NCBI GenBank assembly: GCA_038729325.1
Contig: JAVYSG010000020.1
Span: forward strand, 1 to 19,840
Origin: UBA509 sp038729325
GTDB taxonomy: Archaea; Thermoplasmatota; Thermoplasmata; Thermoplasmatales; Thermoplasmataceae
DNA length: 19,840 nucleotides
Reading direction: 5' to 3'
This document shows positions 6,575-15,481 of this stretch, piece after piece. A model generated the notes under the pieces. It saw only the letters and a list, made by a program, of their open reading frames with translations, did no database searches and had not been told where the DNA came from. The position numbers were made by a program, and so were the translations under genes. The stretch's first letter is position 1; each line of letters begins with the position of its first letter.

Positions 6575-9500
6575 ATGACTGAAACAATCAGGGAATCGGC
6601 GAAGTTGAATAAGAAGACAAAACAGAGTAACAAATGGCTGCATTATGATCCAAGACCAAGAGACTGGGAGAAGATTTATCGCAACAGATGGGACTACAGT
6701 AATGTAGTGAGGTCTACCCATGGGGTCAACTGTACAGGATCCTGCAGCTGGAAAGTCTACGTAAAAGATGGGATAATAACCTGGGAAACACAGGCAACTG
6801 ATTATCCTTCAAATGGGTATAATTTTCCTGAGTATGAGCCCAGAGGGTGTCCCAGAGGCGCTACATTTTCCTGGTATACATACAGCCCAATGAGAGTGAA
6901 ATACCCATACATAAGAGGCGAACTGCTGAAACTGTGGAGACAGGAGTTAAATGAGACAGATAATCCTGTTGAAGCATGGGAAAAACTCACAGCTGACCCA
7001 GATAAAAGAGAAAAATACGTTCATGCAAGAGGGAAAGGAGGGCTTGTGCGAAGCTCCTGGGATGAAGTATCACAGATAATATCTGCATCCCTGATATCGA
7101 CCATCAAAAAATATGGGCCGGACAGGATAGCTGGTTTTACACCCATTCCGGCAATGTCCATGGTAAGTTATGCCTCCGGTTCAAGATTTTTATCCCTTAT
7201 TGGGGGTAGTATGCTCAGTTTCTACGACTGGTACGCCGATCTGCCAGCTGCATCTCCACAGATATGGGGTGAACAGACAGATGTGCCAGAAAGCGCTGAC
7301 TGGTATAATTCCAAATACTTTATCATTTGGGGTACAAACTTACCAATGACGAGAACTCCTGACGCCCATTTCATGGTCGAGGCCAGATACAATGGCACCA
7401 AGGTAGTTGGAGTGAGCCCGGATTACGCGGAATATATAAAATTTGCAGATGTATGGCTTCCGGCCAAAGCTGGTACTGATGCCGCACTGGCACTGTCAAT
7501 GGCCCACGTTATTGTAAAAGAATTTTACGTCGACAGGCAGGAGCCTTATTTCATAAGCTATTCAAAAAAATACACCGATTTACCGTTTCTGGTGATACTG
7601 GACAGGAATGGAGATTCATACATGTCTGGTCGATTTCTCCGTGCCAGTGATATAGGTTCCACTGAAGACAAAGCCCAATGGAAAACTGTCATGTGGGACA
7701 AACAGACCGGAATGCCTGCAATACCTCTCGGAAGCGTTGGGTACAGGTGGGACAACTCATCTAAATGGAATCTAAAGCTTGAAACCAGAGATGGACATCC
7801 AATAGATCCTGTTCTGACATTTCTTGGAACAGAAGATTTGATGGCAAAGGTTCAGTTCCCGGACTTTACAGAAGAGACAGGAAAGATTTCATTCAGGAAC
7901 ATACCTGCCAAGACATTGAAATTACCCGATGGCAGAGAGGTGATAATAACAACAGTATTCGATCTTTTTGCAGGTAATCTTGGTGTTCCGAGAAATATTG
8001 ATGGCGATAAGGAACTGAATTATGATTCCAATACTGCCTACACTCCGGCATGGCAGGAAAAGATAACTGGTGTGGACAGGAGACTTGCAATAAAAGTTGC
8101 AAGAGAATTTGCTGAAAACGCGGCACTGACACACGGGAAATCAATGATTGCAATGGGTGCCGGGACAAATCACTGGTATAATAGCGATGTCATTTACAGG
8201 AGTATAATAAGCCTGGTATTGCTCACCGGCAGCCAGGGGGTTAACGGCGGAGGCTGGGCGCATTATGTTGGCCAGGAAAAGGTGAGGCCTTTCGAGGGCT
8301 GGAATAATATCGCATTTGCTTCGGACTGGTACCCTGCTTCCAGACTGCAGAACGGAACATCATTTTTCTACCTTTCTTCGGATCAATTCAGATTTGAGCA
8401 AAAAACAAATCCTCTGGCACTGACACCCTTTAAGGGTGACTATACAGACAAACACCCCGCGGATCTTATTTCAATGGCAGTAAGACTCGGCTGGCAGTCA
8501 AGCTATCCACAGTTCAACAAAAACCCGCTGGATCTGGCCCGGCAGGCTCTTTCGGCAGGTTGCAGTAATGATGCCGAGATATCAGATCATATCATATCGG
8601 AGGTTATGAAAGGCGACCTCAAATTTTCTGCTGAAGATCCGGATAACCCGATCAATTTCCCAAGAATTCTTTTCAACTGGAGATCCAACCTGCTGGGTAC
8701 GCAGGGGAAGGGACATGAATATATCATAAAGTATCTCCTTGGAACCGGTGGTCATCCTCTGGGGAAACCAGAGGAAAGCTGGAAACCTGAAGAAATCAAG
8801 CTCTCTGAAAATATACCGGAAGGAAAACTGGACCTCGTGGTCGATCTTGATTTCAGGATGTCAGGATCTGCGCTATATTCGGATATAGTACTTCCGTCAG
8901 CCACGTGGTATGAGAAATTTGATATCAGCAGCACAGACATGCACCCTTTTATCCACCCTTTCAACGCTGCAATTTCACCACCATGGGAAACCATGTCTGA
9001 CTGGGAGTCCTTCAAGTACATTGCAAAAACATTTTCCAGTATGGCTGAAAAGTATCTCCCGGATGGCGACGACCTTATGATTAACTCTATGCAGCATGAT
9101 ACTCCTGGTGAAATATCACAGCCTTTTGGGGTTATCGATGATTTTAAAAGAACTGGAAAGAAGCCAAAAGGTGGAGTTAACTTCCCCCTGGTAACCATCC
9201 TGAAGAGGGATTATGCACATACATACGACATGATGGTTACCCTTGGTCCTCTTGAAAGAGAGAGGATTGCTGCGAAAGGTGTTGTTATAAGTGGTAAAAA
9301 CGCATATGATGAACTTTTGAAAAAAGTACCCAAATACAACAAGCCCGGACCGGCGATGGGACTTGCCATGATGGCGGATGAAAGACAGGTAGCAGAATCA
9401 ATAATGACAATATCCGGCGCTACAAACGGGAAGCGGGCCAGAGAAGAATGGGGCTTCATGGAGAAGAGAACCGGCTTGGAACTGGTGGATTCATTCCATG

Positions 9501-10249
9501 GAGATGAGGAAATAAACTATAGTTTTGATGATCTGGTTGCGCAACCCAGAAGAGCTATAACTTCACCGGTGTGGAGCGGCACTGAAAAAGGGGGCCGCCA
9601 GTATTCACCATTTGTGGTAAACATAGAGCATGATATACCCTGGAGAACTCTCACAGGTAGACAGGCTTTTTATCTGGATCATGAGCTGATCATACAAATG
9701 GCAGAGGCACTTCCGGTTTATAAACCACCCCTTGGAATTGCATTTTATACCAATCCAGAGGACGGAAGGCGGCTTGCTGACGGCAAAAACATTACGGTGA
9801 GATACTTAACGCCGCATCAGAAGTGGGGGATTCACTCTACATATTCAGATACACCGACCATGCTGACGCTGTTCAGAGGCGGTCAGTATATATGGATAAA
9901 TGAGGAAGACGCACGTGAGATAGACGTAAAAGACAATGACTGGGTAGAAATTTACAACATGAACGGAGTAATTGTAGCGCGAGCGGTAACGACATACAGG
10001 ATACAGAGAGGGGATGCATTCATGTACCACGGCCAGGACAGGACGATAGGCGTTCCAGGTAGCAGCATAACAAAGGATAGAGGGGGAAACAACAACAGCG
10101 TAACAAGAATCATTCCAAAGGCGACGCATCTGATCGGTGGTTATGGGCAGCTATCGTATTCCTTTAATTATTATGGCCCCACGGGACATCAGCGCGATGC
10201 ATATGCATTCATAAGGAAGCTTAAGGAGGTGAACTGGCTTGAAAGTTAA
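6575..10249 (+). CDS. narG: Respiratory nitrate reductase, catalytic alpha subunit
   Basis: 1224 residues, close to bacterial NarG in length and almost colinear with it. It reduces nitrate to nitrite at a molybdenum bis-pterin centre. The FS0 cluster ligands are H49, C53, C57 and C92, the same numbers as in E. coli NarG. The Mo ligand is D222 in the segment YDWYADLPAASP, also at the same number. GEQTDVPESADWYNS, LTPHQKWGIHSTYSD near the C terminus and IGGYGQLSYSFNYYGP confirm NarG over other DMSO-reductase family members. No twin-arginine signal is present; the N terminus is short, charged and lacks an RR motif, so the protein should stay in the cytoplasm. This differs from the usual archaeal Nar, which faces outward. 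Overlaps narH by 11 bases. Confidence 0.97.
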   Translation: MTETIRESAKLNKKTKQSNKWLHYDPRPRDWEKIYRNRWDYSNVVRSTHGVNCTGSCSWKVYVKDGIITWETQATDYPSNGYNFPEYEPRGCPRGATFSWYTYSPMRVKYPYIRGELLKLWRQELNETDNPVEAWEKLTADPDKREKYVHARGKGGLVRSSWDEVSQIISASLISTIKKYGPDRIAGFTPIPAMSMVSYASGSRFLSLIGGSMLSFYDWYADLPAASPQIWGEQTDVPESADWYNSKYFIIWGTNLPMTRTPDAHFMVEARYNGTKVVGVSPDYAEYIKFADVWLPAKAGTDAALALSMAHVIVKEFYVDRQEPYFISYSKKYTDLPFLVILDRNGDSYMSGRFLRASDIGSTEDKAQWKTVMWDKQTGMPAIPLGSVGYRWDNSSKWNLKLETRDGHPIDPVLTFLGTEDLMAKVQFPDFTEETGKISFRNIPAKTLKLPDGREVIITTVFDLFAGNLGVPRNIDGDKELNYDSNTAYTPAWQEKITGVDRRLAIKVAREFAENAALTHGKSMIAMGAGTNHWYNSDVIYRSIISLVLLTGSQGVNGGGWAHYVGQEKVRPFEGWNNIAFASDWYPASRLQNGTSFFYLSSDQFRFEQKTNPLALTPFKGDYTDKHPADLISMAVRLGWQSSYPQFNKNPLDLARQALSAGCSNDAEISDHIISEVMKGDLKFSAEDPDNPINFPRILFNWRSNLLGTQGKGHEYIIKYLLGTGGHPLGKPEESWKPEEIKLSENIPEGKLDLVVDLDFRMSGSALYSDIVLPSATWYEKFDISSTDMHPFIHPFNAAISPPWETMSDWESFKYIAKTFSSMAEKYLPDGDDLMINSMQHDTPGEISQPFGVIDDFKRTGKKPKGGVNFPLVTILKRDYAHTYDMMVTLGPLERERIAAKGVVISGKNAYDELLKKVPKYNKPGPAMGLAMMADERQVAESIMTISGATNGKRAREEWGFMEKRTGLELVDSFHGDEEINYSFDDLVAQPRRAITSPVWSGTEKGGRQYSPFVVNIEHDIPWRTLTGRQAFYLDHELIIQMAEALPVYKPPLGIAFYTNPEDGRRLADGKNITVRYLTPHQKWGIHSTYSDTPTMLTLFRGGQYIWINEEDAREIDVKDNDWVEIYNMNGVIVARAVTTYRIQRGDAFMYHGQDRTIGVPGSSITKDRGGNNNSVTRIIPKATHLIGGYGQLSYSFNYYGPTGHQRDAYAFIRKLKEVNWLES
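10225..10232 (+). promoter_or_regulatory. Strong ribosome-binding site that fixes the narH TTG start
   Basis: GGAGGTGA, a full Shine-Dalgarno match, lies inside the end of narG and six bases before the TTG at 10239. It supports TTG as the true narH start in place of a later ATG. Confidence 0.7.
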
Positions 10250-11732
10250 GGCGCAGATAGCCATGGTCATGAATCTGGATAAGTGCATTGGCTGCCACAC
10301 CTGCAGCGTAACCTGTAAGAACGTTTGGACCAACAGGCCAGGCGCGGAATACATGTGGTTCAATAACGTGGAAACCAGACCTGGGCCAGGTTATCCAACG
10401 AAGTGGGAGGATCAGGGTAAATATAAGGGAGGATGGGTGCTCCATAATGGAAAATTACGCCTGAGGTCAGGAGGATCGCTTCAGAGACTCCTGAATATAT
10501 TTTACAACCCTGACCTTCCAACAATAGATGACTACTATGAGCCGTGGGGCTATACCTATTCCAATCTTATTGATAGCAAGGAAAAAGAGCATCAACCCGT
10601 TGCTCGACCGTATTCCCTCATATCTGGAGAATTCATAGATAAACCGGTGTGGGGTCCGAACTGGAACGACGACCTGGCTGGCGGCGAAGAGACATCATCA
10701 ATGGACCCGAACTTAGAGCATATGCAGGAACACATCAGATTCCAGTATGAAAATTCATTTATGATGTACATGCCGAGAATATGTGAACACTGTCTGAATC
10801 CTGCCTGCGTAGCGGCCTGTCCAGCCGGTGCAATCTACAAGAGGGAAGAGGACGGAATCGTGCTGGTGGATCAGGATTCCTGCCGCGGATGGAGGTTCTG
10901 CGTTACGGCATGTCCATACAAGAAGGTATATTATAACTGGAATACGCATAAATCAGAAAAGTGCACGTTCTGTTATCCAAGAATTGAAGCCGGACTTCCC
11001 ACGGTATGCTCCGAAACATGCGTGGGCAGAATCAGATATCTTGGTCCCATATTCTACGATTCAGACAGGATAGAGGAAATGGCTTCAAAAAAGGATCCCA
11101 AAGATCTGTATGAATCTCAACTGTCAATTTTCCTGGACCCATTTGATCCTGAAGTAATAGAAAACGCTAGAAAAGAAGGAATAAATGATTCCTGGGTTAA
11201 GGCTGCCCAAAATTCTCCTGTTTATAAGATGGCTGTTAAGTGGAAAGTTGCTCTCCCGCTTCATCCCGAATTCCGCACACTTCCAATGGTGTGGTATGTC
11301 CCACCTCTCAGTCCAATTTTGCATACACTTGAGGATGAATCCAGCATTCCTGGTGATGCATACATACCACTTGTGGACTCAATGAGAATTCCAATGGAAT
11401 ATCTTGCATCTATTCTGTCCGCAGGTGATACGGGCGTTATCAGAAGTGTTTTACTAAAAATGTGCACCATGCGATCATACATGAGAAATCTCAACCTGAA
11501 AGGATCCGGAAACTCTGAACTTCTGAAGGAAACAGGCCTCACAGAGGCTGATGTTGTTGAAATGGCAAGGATGTTCGGTGTTTCAAAGTATGAAGAAAGA
11601 TTTGTAATACCTACTGGACGAAGAGAGGTTATGGATGATGCATCGTTTATTCAGGGGTCATGCAGTCTTGAGGGGATCGCACCGGAAGAGGGGCTGATTG
11701 TTCCAAAGCTTAAGGGTGGTGGTAAGTTTTGA
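10239..11732 (+). CDS. narH: Respiratory nitrate reductase, iron-sulfur beta subunit
   Basis: 497 residues. It carries electrons from the NarI haems to NarG through one [3Fe-4S] and three [4Fe-4S] clusters. The first Cys group is CIGCHTCSVTC near residue 16, followed by NVWTNRPGAEYMWFNNVET as in bacterial NarH. Further groups are CEHCLNPACVAAC, CRGWRFCVTAC and CTFCYP...CSETCVGR. The Trp in CRGWRFC replaces a Cys and is the mark of the [3Fe-4S] site. IDDYYEP and WGPNW are also family-typical. The start TTG overlaps narG and has a perfect ribosome-binding site. The C-terminal 200 residues follow the NarH pattern (STSM-less form with RIPMEYLASILSAGD). Overlaps narJ by four bases. Confidence 0.96.
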   Translation: MKVKAQIAMVMNLDKCIGCHTCSVTCKNVWTNRPGAEYMWFNNVETRPGPGYPTKWEDQGKYKGGWVLHNGKLRLRSGGSLQRLLNIFYNPDLPTIDDYYEPWGYTYSNLIDSKEKEHQPVARPYSLISGEFIDKPVWGPNWNDDLAGGEETSSMDPNLEHMQEHIRFQYENSFMMYMPRICEHCLNPACVAACPAGAIYKREEDGIVLVDQDSCRGWRFCVTACPYKKVYYNWNTHKSEKCTFCYPRIEAGLPTVCSETCVGRIRYLGPIFYDSDRIEEMASKKDPKDLYESQLSIFLDPFDPEVIENARKEGINDSWVKAAQNSPVYKMAVKWKVALPLHPEFRTLPMVWYVPPLSPILHTLEDESSIPGDAYIPLVDSMRIPMEYLASILSAGDTGVIRSVLLKMCTMRSYMRNLNLKGSGNSELLKETGLTEADVVEMARMFGVSKYEERFVIPTGRREVMDDASFIQGSCSLEGIAPEEGLIVPKLKGGGKF

Positions 11733-12307
11733 CGGACTTTGAACCTGATCTGCTGAATGCATGTGCCATAATTCTTGATTACCCGGATTTTAAAACTGTT
11801 GAAGCCGAAATTTCAGCTATAAATGAGCAGTACAAAGGAGAAAATAATTCTGTAAATGGTTTTCTGGATTATCTTAAGGGAAAGGATATAATTGATCTGC
11901 AATCAGAATATGTTGATACATTTGATCTTTCTTCAACCCCTCTCTTTCTCACAGCCTGGGAATTTGGTGACAGCAGGAATCGTGGCCCTGAATTAATGAA
12001 ACTCAAGAAGATGATAGAATCCAATGGTTTCAGGATAAGGAAAGGTCAGATTCCAGATTATATTCCACTTCTCCTTTCCTTTGTTTCTGCAATGGGGCCA
12101 GAAAACATCCCCGACGATTTTGAATCGAGGCTGCACAGGTATTTTGAAACTCTCAGTACCAAGCTTCACAATACTATTTACGGTTCAATCTTCTTAATGC
12201 TTTCAGATATTTTTCAGAAGAGAATGCCACTACCTGAGATAAAGCCAGAGAAAGCCGACTCAGGTGAAATGCCATTCCCGTTAAGATATAACGGAGAGGA
12301 ATACTGA
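11729..12307 (+). CDS. narJ: Nitrate reductase assembly chaperone
   Basis: 192 residues of the NarJ/TorD helical chaperone family, which holds the NarGH pair for cofactor insertion and membrane docking and is not part of the finished enzyme. The diagnostic core reads SEYVDTFDLSS, then FGDSRNRGPEL and, after a helix, IPDYIPLLLSF, matching the NarJ pattern YV-x-x-FD...GDSR-x-RG...LPD-x-LP. The start TTG at 11729 overlaps the narH stop codon and a GGTGGTGG sequence lies just upstream as ribosome-binding site. Its stop shares one base with the narI ATG (TGATG). N-terminal sequence is less conserved than the core, as usual for the family. Confidence 0.88.
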   Translation: MTDFEPDLLNACAIILDYPDFKTVEAEISAINEQYKGENNSVNGFLDYLKGKDIIDLQSEYVDTFDLSSTPLFLTAWEFGDSRNRGPELMKLKKMIESNGFRIRKGQIPDYIPLLLSFVSAMGPENIPDDFESRLHRYFETLSTKLHNTIYGSIFLMLSDIFQKRMPLPEIKPEKADSGEMPFPLRYNGEEY

Positions 12308-13044
12308 TGGTCAACTTCCTTTCACAGCTTGCCTGGGTAATATATCCTTACCTTTCATTCTCTCTAATGATAATTGGCGTTGTTTACAGATTCAGAAACA
12401 GGCCGCTTACCATAACATCCAAGTCCAGTGAACTCCTGGAGAGGCGAAACCTTGCCTGGGGTTCAAGGGCATTCCACTATGGAATTATATTCGTTATACT
12501 GGGCCACTTCGCAGGTCTTTTTGTTCCTCTGTCATTCCTGCACAGTATCGGAGTATCAGATTATATGAATTTCATTGTATCTGTTCTTGCAGGAGGTGTA
12601 TTTGGCATCATGGCATGGCTTGGACTTGCCATACTCATAGGGAGGAGACTGTTCATCAAGAGAGTGCGGGTTACCTCGAATTTTGCGGATACATACGTTC
12701 TCATCCTTCTTCTTGTCATAATGTCCTTTGGCCTGTCCCTGACCTTAGGATACGACCCAATATACGGATCACTTGCATATAACACTGCAATGTCAAACAT
12801 AAGCCAGTGGATAACTGGATTCTTTTTGTTTCATCCAGATGCGGCATATATGAACACAGTTCCACTTATTTTCAAGATTCACATACTTATTTCATTTCTG
12901 CTTTATCCCTCCATCCCGTTCACAAGACTCACGCACATATTCACAACACCTGTCCGTTATCTGTACAGGAAGCCAATTGTTTTCAGAAGCATAGAGGGCC
13001 AGAACACCAACAGTGAAGCAATTAATACACTGAGATTCAAATGA
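12307..13044 (+). CDS. narI: Nitrate reductase gamma subunit, membrane di-haem b protein
   Basis: 245 residues with five hydrophobic helices. It takes electrons from membrane quinol and passes them via two b haems to NarH. All four axial histidines can be placed: H57 and H67 (FHYGIIFVILGH) and H192 and H210 (KIHILIS...RLTHIF), spaced as H56/H66 and H187/H205 in E. coli. The tail TTPVRYLYRKP also matches the NarI C-terminal region. A good ribosome-binding site (GGAGAGGA) precedes the ATG. A true NarI directly after narJ, and not the cytochrome b/Rieske pair known from haloarchaea, makes this a bacterial-style NarGHJI. The ATG of the next gene overlaps the stop (ATGA). Confidence 0.94.
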   Translation: MVNFLSQLAWVIYPYLSFSLMIIGVVYRFRNRPLTITSKSSELLERRNLAWGSRAFHYGIIFVILGHFAGLFVPLSFLHSIGVSDYMNFIVSVLAGGVFGIMAWLGLAILIGRRLFIKRVRVTSNFADTYVLILLLVIMSFGLSLTLGYDPIYGSLAYNTAMSNISQWITGFFLFHPDAAYMNTVPLIFKIHILISFLLYPSIPFTRLTHIFTTPVRYLYRKPIVFRSIEGQNTNSEAINTLRFK

Positions 13045-14144
13045 CAGCAGAACACGTCTTCAGGAAGCAGTGGAATCATGTGGCTATGGATCTGCTTCCT
13101 GCTTACTTCGCAATGGTCATGGCTACCGGAATAGTCTCCATAGCATCCGCCCTGTATGGACTGGCTCAATTTGCGCATGTCCTGTTTTATATCGACCTGT
13201 TGGCTTACATAATCCTCTGGATATTTTCCGCAGAAAGGTTGCTGTTTTTCAGAAACAGGTATGCTAAAGATCTGCAGGATCATGCGAGGGGGCCTGGATT
13301 TTTCACCGTTGTAGCTGGAACAAATACACTGGGATCTGTTTTTGTGGTGGTCATGAAGAATGATACAATCGCATTTTTCCTCTGGATAATTGGCTTCGCG
13401 CTATGGTTATTCTATCAGTATTATATATTTACTGCACTATCTATAAGCAAGTCAAAACCACTGGTTGAGAAGGGTATCAATGGTACATGGCTGGTGGCAA
13501 TAGTTTCCACACAATCAGTGGCAGTGCTGGCCGCTCAGTTATCACATCTGCACCAGTGGATGTTCCTTCTTTCAGTCGTTATGTATATGATTGGTTGGAT
13601 GACCTACATCCTGGTAATGTCGCTCATAAACTACCGTCTTCTTTTCCTTAAGCTCGATACCGATGATATCATGGGTCCATACTGGATAAATATGGGTGCA
13701 ACAGCAATCACGACACTTGCGGGGTCGCTTATACTGATTTATGGCAACATCCCTGCATTTTCATCAACGATTGGGCTTTTCAGGCCATTCATTACTGGGG
13801 CCACATTTCTCATGTGGGCATATGGCAGCTGGTGGATACCATGGCTTGTAATAATAGGCATATGGAAGTATTCGGTTGGGGGAGATAAAATTGCAAGTTA
13901 CGATCCACTGTTTTGGGGTGGAGTATTTCCCATGGGAATGTACACTGTTTCAACGTACATGCTGGTAAAAGCTACATCACTGAATGAACTGTCATTCATA
14001 CCTAAGTACTTCCTGTATGTAGCCATTATAGCCTGGATATATGAGTTTCTCGGACTGCTGATTCGGATTGCAAAAAGGCTGTCCGGCAAAATGGATTTTG
14101 AACAGAAAACAAAAGAGGGAACTGCGGATGGGGATCTGAACTAA
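13041..14144 (+). CDS. TDT/TehA (SLAC1-like) family anion channel or transporter, nar-operon encoded
   Basis: 367 residues with about ten membrane helices. The opening LLPAYFAMVMATGIVSIAS and the central GTWLVAIVSTQSVAVLAAQL and NMGATAITTLAGS are typical of the tellurite-resistance/dicarboxylate transporter (TDT) family, whose structural model is TehA and whose plant members (SLAC/SLAH) conduct nitrate and chloride. The family also includes sulfite and malate exporters. The start overlaps the narI stop by four bases, so it is translated with the nitrate reductase. No NarK-type nitrate/nitrite transporter is present in the window; by position this protein is a candidate for nitrate entry or nitrite release. 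The substrate is inference. The last 25 residues are charged and cytoplasmic-looking. Confidence 0.85.
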   Translation: MTAEHVFRKQWNHVAMDLLPAYFAMVMATGIVSIASALYGLAQFAHVLFYIDLLAYIILWIFSAERLLFFRNRYAKDLQDHARGPGFFTVVAGTNTLGSVFVVVMKNDTIAFFLWIIGFALWLFYQYYIFTALSISKSKPLVEKGINGTWLVAIVSTQSVAVLAAQLSHLHQWMFLLSVVMYMIGWMTYILVMSLINYRLLFLKLDTDDIMGPYWINMGATAITTLAGSLILIYGNIPAFSSTIGLFRPFITGATFLMWAYGSWWIPWLVIIGIWKYSVGGDKIASYDPLFWGGVFPMGMYTVSTYMLVKATSLNELSFIPKYFLYVAIIAWIYEFLGLLIRIAKRLSGKMDFEQKTKEGTADGDLN

Positions 14145-14567
14145 ATGACAGGACCGGCTTTAAAGAAAGCAGACTCTCATCGGATGATACATTCAGCAAC
14201 CAGAGGAGAAATAGAGGAGGCAACCATGTTGCTGGAGAGATTCCGGGAGAATACTGACGATGTGAACAGTCTTGCCCTGCAAGCAATTACTGAATTATGG
14301 AGGTCAAAGGTGATCGCCCATGCGGATGAAGAAGAAACCACTCTTTACAGGGATATTGAAAAAATTGATATTAAATTTAATCCAGTAATTGAAAGGCTTT
14401 CCAGAGATCATGAGGTGTTGAGGAGACTCTGTGACATGCTTGAATCCGAAATGCCGGAAAAGGATTATACGCATGCACTGCAAATTGCACATGCCCTCAT
14501 ACTGCTGAATGACATTCATTCAGATGATGAGATGGCATTGATCAGGGAAGTAGAAGGCAGACTATGA
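14145..14567 (+). CDS. Hemerythrin-like diiron protein
   Basis: 140 residues, all-helical. The HHE metal pattern is visible: H12 or H16 in helix 1, H59-x3-E63 in helix 2 (IAHADEEE), H89 in helix 3 (SRDHEVL) and H125-x3-E129 in helix 4 (IHSDDEM). Such four-helix proteins bind a non-haem diiron site and are known as O2 carriers, O2/NO sensors or, in the YtfE/DnrN branch, proteins of nitric-oxide stress. The ATG follows the stop codon of the channel gene directly, so it is the last gene of the nar operon. Its role here may be to bind NO formed from nitrite in acid, to deliver oxygen or to sense; the sequence does not decide. No N-terminal ScdA-type domain is attached. Confidence 0.82.
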   Translation: MTGPALKKADSHRMIHSATRGEIEEATMLLERFRENTDDVNSLALQAITELWRSKVIAHADEEETTLYRDIEKIDIKFNPVIERLSRDHEVLRRLCDMLESEMPEKDYTHALQIAHALILLNDIHSDDEMALIREVEGRL

Positions 14568-14731
14568 CCTCCCGTGGTTAGTCATATATGGAAAAATGCA
14601 GCTTTATCAGCATTAACCAATGTTATAGGTAAATGTTTTTCCCTTTGTTCAGGGCGTAGCTCAGTTATCAATTCCCCTCTTCAGATGTCGGATCAATTCA
14701 TTTTCTACCTGTTTCACGTATAAACCAGCAC

Positions 14732-14744
14732 ATTAAAATTAGGT
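14732..14744 (+). promoter_or_regulatory. Possible promoter of the DUF2249-cupin gene
   Basis: The AT-rich CATTAAAATTAGG is the best TATA-like element between the hemerythrin-like gene and the ATG at 14787. It would give a leader of roughly 25 nt containing a G-run (14771-14775) as ribosome-binding site. The rest of the 219-base spacer holds T-rich sequence around 14634-14648 that may end the nar transcript. Confidence 0.3.
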
Positions 14745-14786
14745 TTACTCAATTAATGCCTGTATCTTTAGGGGGCAAATCCTAAT

Positions 14787-15440
14787 ATGGGCTCCAATTC
14801 CATTCCTATGGACGCAGAAAGTTCAGAAAGAAAAACCATTGACGCAAGAGAGATCGACCCGCGAATAAGACATGAGGTTATTTTCAATGAGTTTAAGAAA
14901 TTAAATGAGGGAGAGATTCTTGATGTGATTGTAGACCATGAACCTGATCATCTCCTCATGCATATGGAACACGTGGGCCTTCCAGTGGACGCGGAAAGAT
15001 ATTCCGCGGAGAAGCAGGAGAATGGGCTCTGGATTGGTCATTTCGTTAAATCTGCTGAAAAGAATCCTGCAGGAAATGCAATCACCACAGACTATGATCG
15101 AAGCCGGACCTATAATGAAAGCAGATTTTCTGCAGTTCCTGTGTTTGCAAATGACCAATATGGAGTTCTACTGACTTATTTAAAGGCTGGCCAGTTCATA
15201 CCCGTACATTCTCCGGGCGTTGATCTGGTTTTCCAGGTCTTCAGGGGTGTTGGGACAGCTACGGTGGGCGAAACAGAAGTTAAACTGAAGCCTGGAAGCC
15301 TTATCATTGTTCCCCGTGGGCAGAAAAGAGGGATAAAGGCAATTACAGATATGGAGGGCGTACACATTGTAGTTCCTTTTCCAGCAGAAGTAGATCATGA
15401 AGAGGTTGAAAAAAAACTGGCATCAGGGAAATATATGTGA
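14787..15440 (+). CDS. DUF2249-cupin fusion protein
   Basis: 217 residues, soluble. Residues about 17-88 match the DUF2249 (TusA/SirA-like) pattern: IDAREIDPRIRHEVIF, then FKKLNEGEILDVIVDHEPDHLL and a closing GLWIGHFVK. Residues about 115-200 form a small cupin barrel with GQFIPVHSPGVD, VFRGVGTATVG, LKPGSLIIVPRGQKRGI. In the cupin only one histidine (H141) sits in the first metal motif and the usual second-motif histidine is replaced (PRGQKRG), so metal binding is doubtful. DUF2249 domains are often found beside hemerythrin-like and denitrification genes; their biochemical role is not established. Position just after the nar operon suggests a link to nitrogen oxides. It is convergent with the AhpD-like gene, whose end lies 41 bases away. 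Confidence 0.8.
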   Translation: MGSNSIPMDAESSERKTIDAREIDPRIRHEVIFNEFKKLNEGEILDVIVDHEPDHLLMHMEHVGLPVDAERYSAEKQENGLWIGHFVKSAEKNPAGNAITTDYDRSRTYNESRFSAVPVFANDQYGVLLTYLKAGQFIPVHSPGVDLVFQVFRGVGTATVGETEVKLKPGSLIIVPRGQKRGIKAITDMEGVHIVVPFPAEVDHEEVEKKLASGKYM

Positions 15441-15481
15441 CCCGGAACCAGAGCACGCATTATTCCCCTGAGGAATTCAGA

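Noticed and set aside
8752..9198. Minus-strand frame of 148 codons inside narG
   Set aside because: It is an antisense shadow of conserved narG sequence without its own signals.
14652..14720. tRNA-like 5' end (AGGGCGTAGCTCAGTT)
   Set aside because: It resembles the acceptor and D-arm of a tRNA, but the D-stem partner GAGC, an anticodon arm, a T-arm and the 3' acceptor strand cannot be found; no cloverleaf forms.
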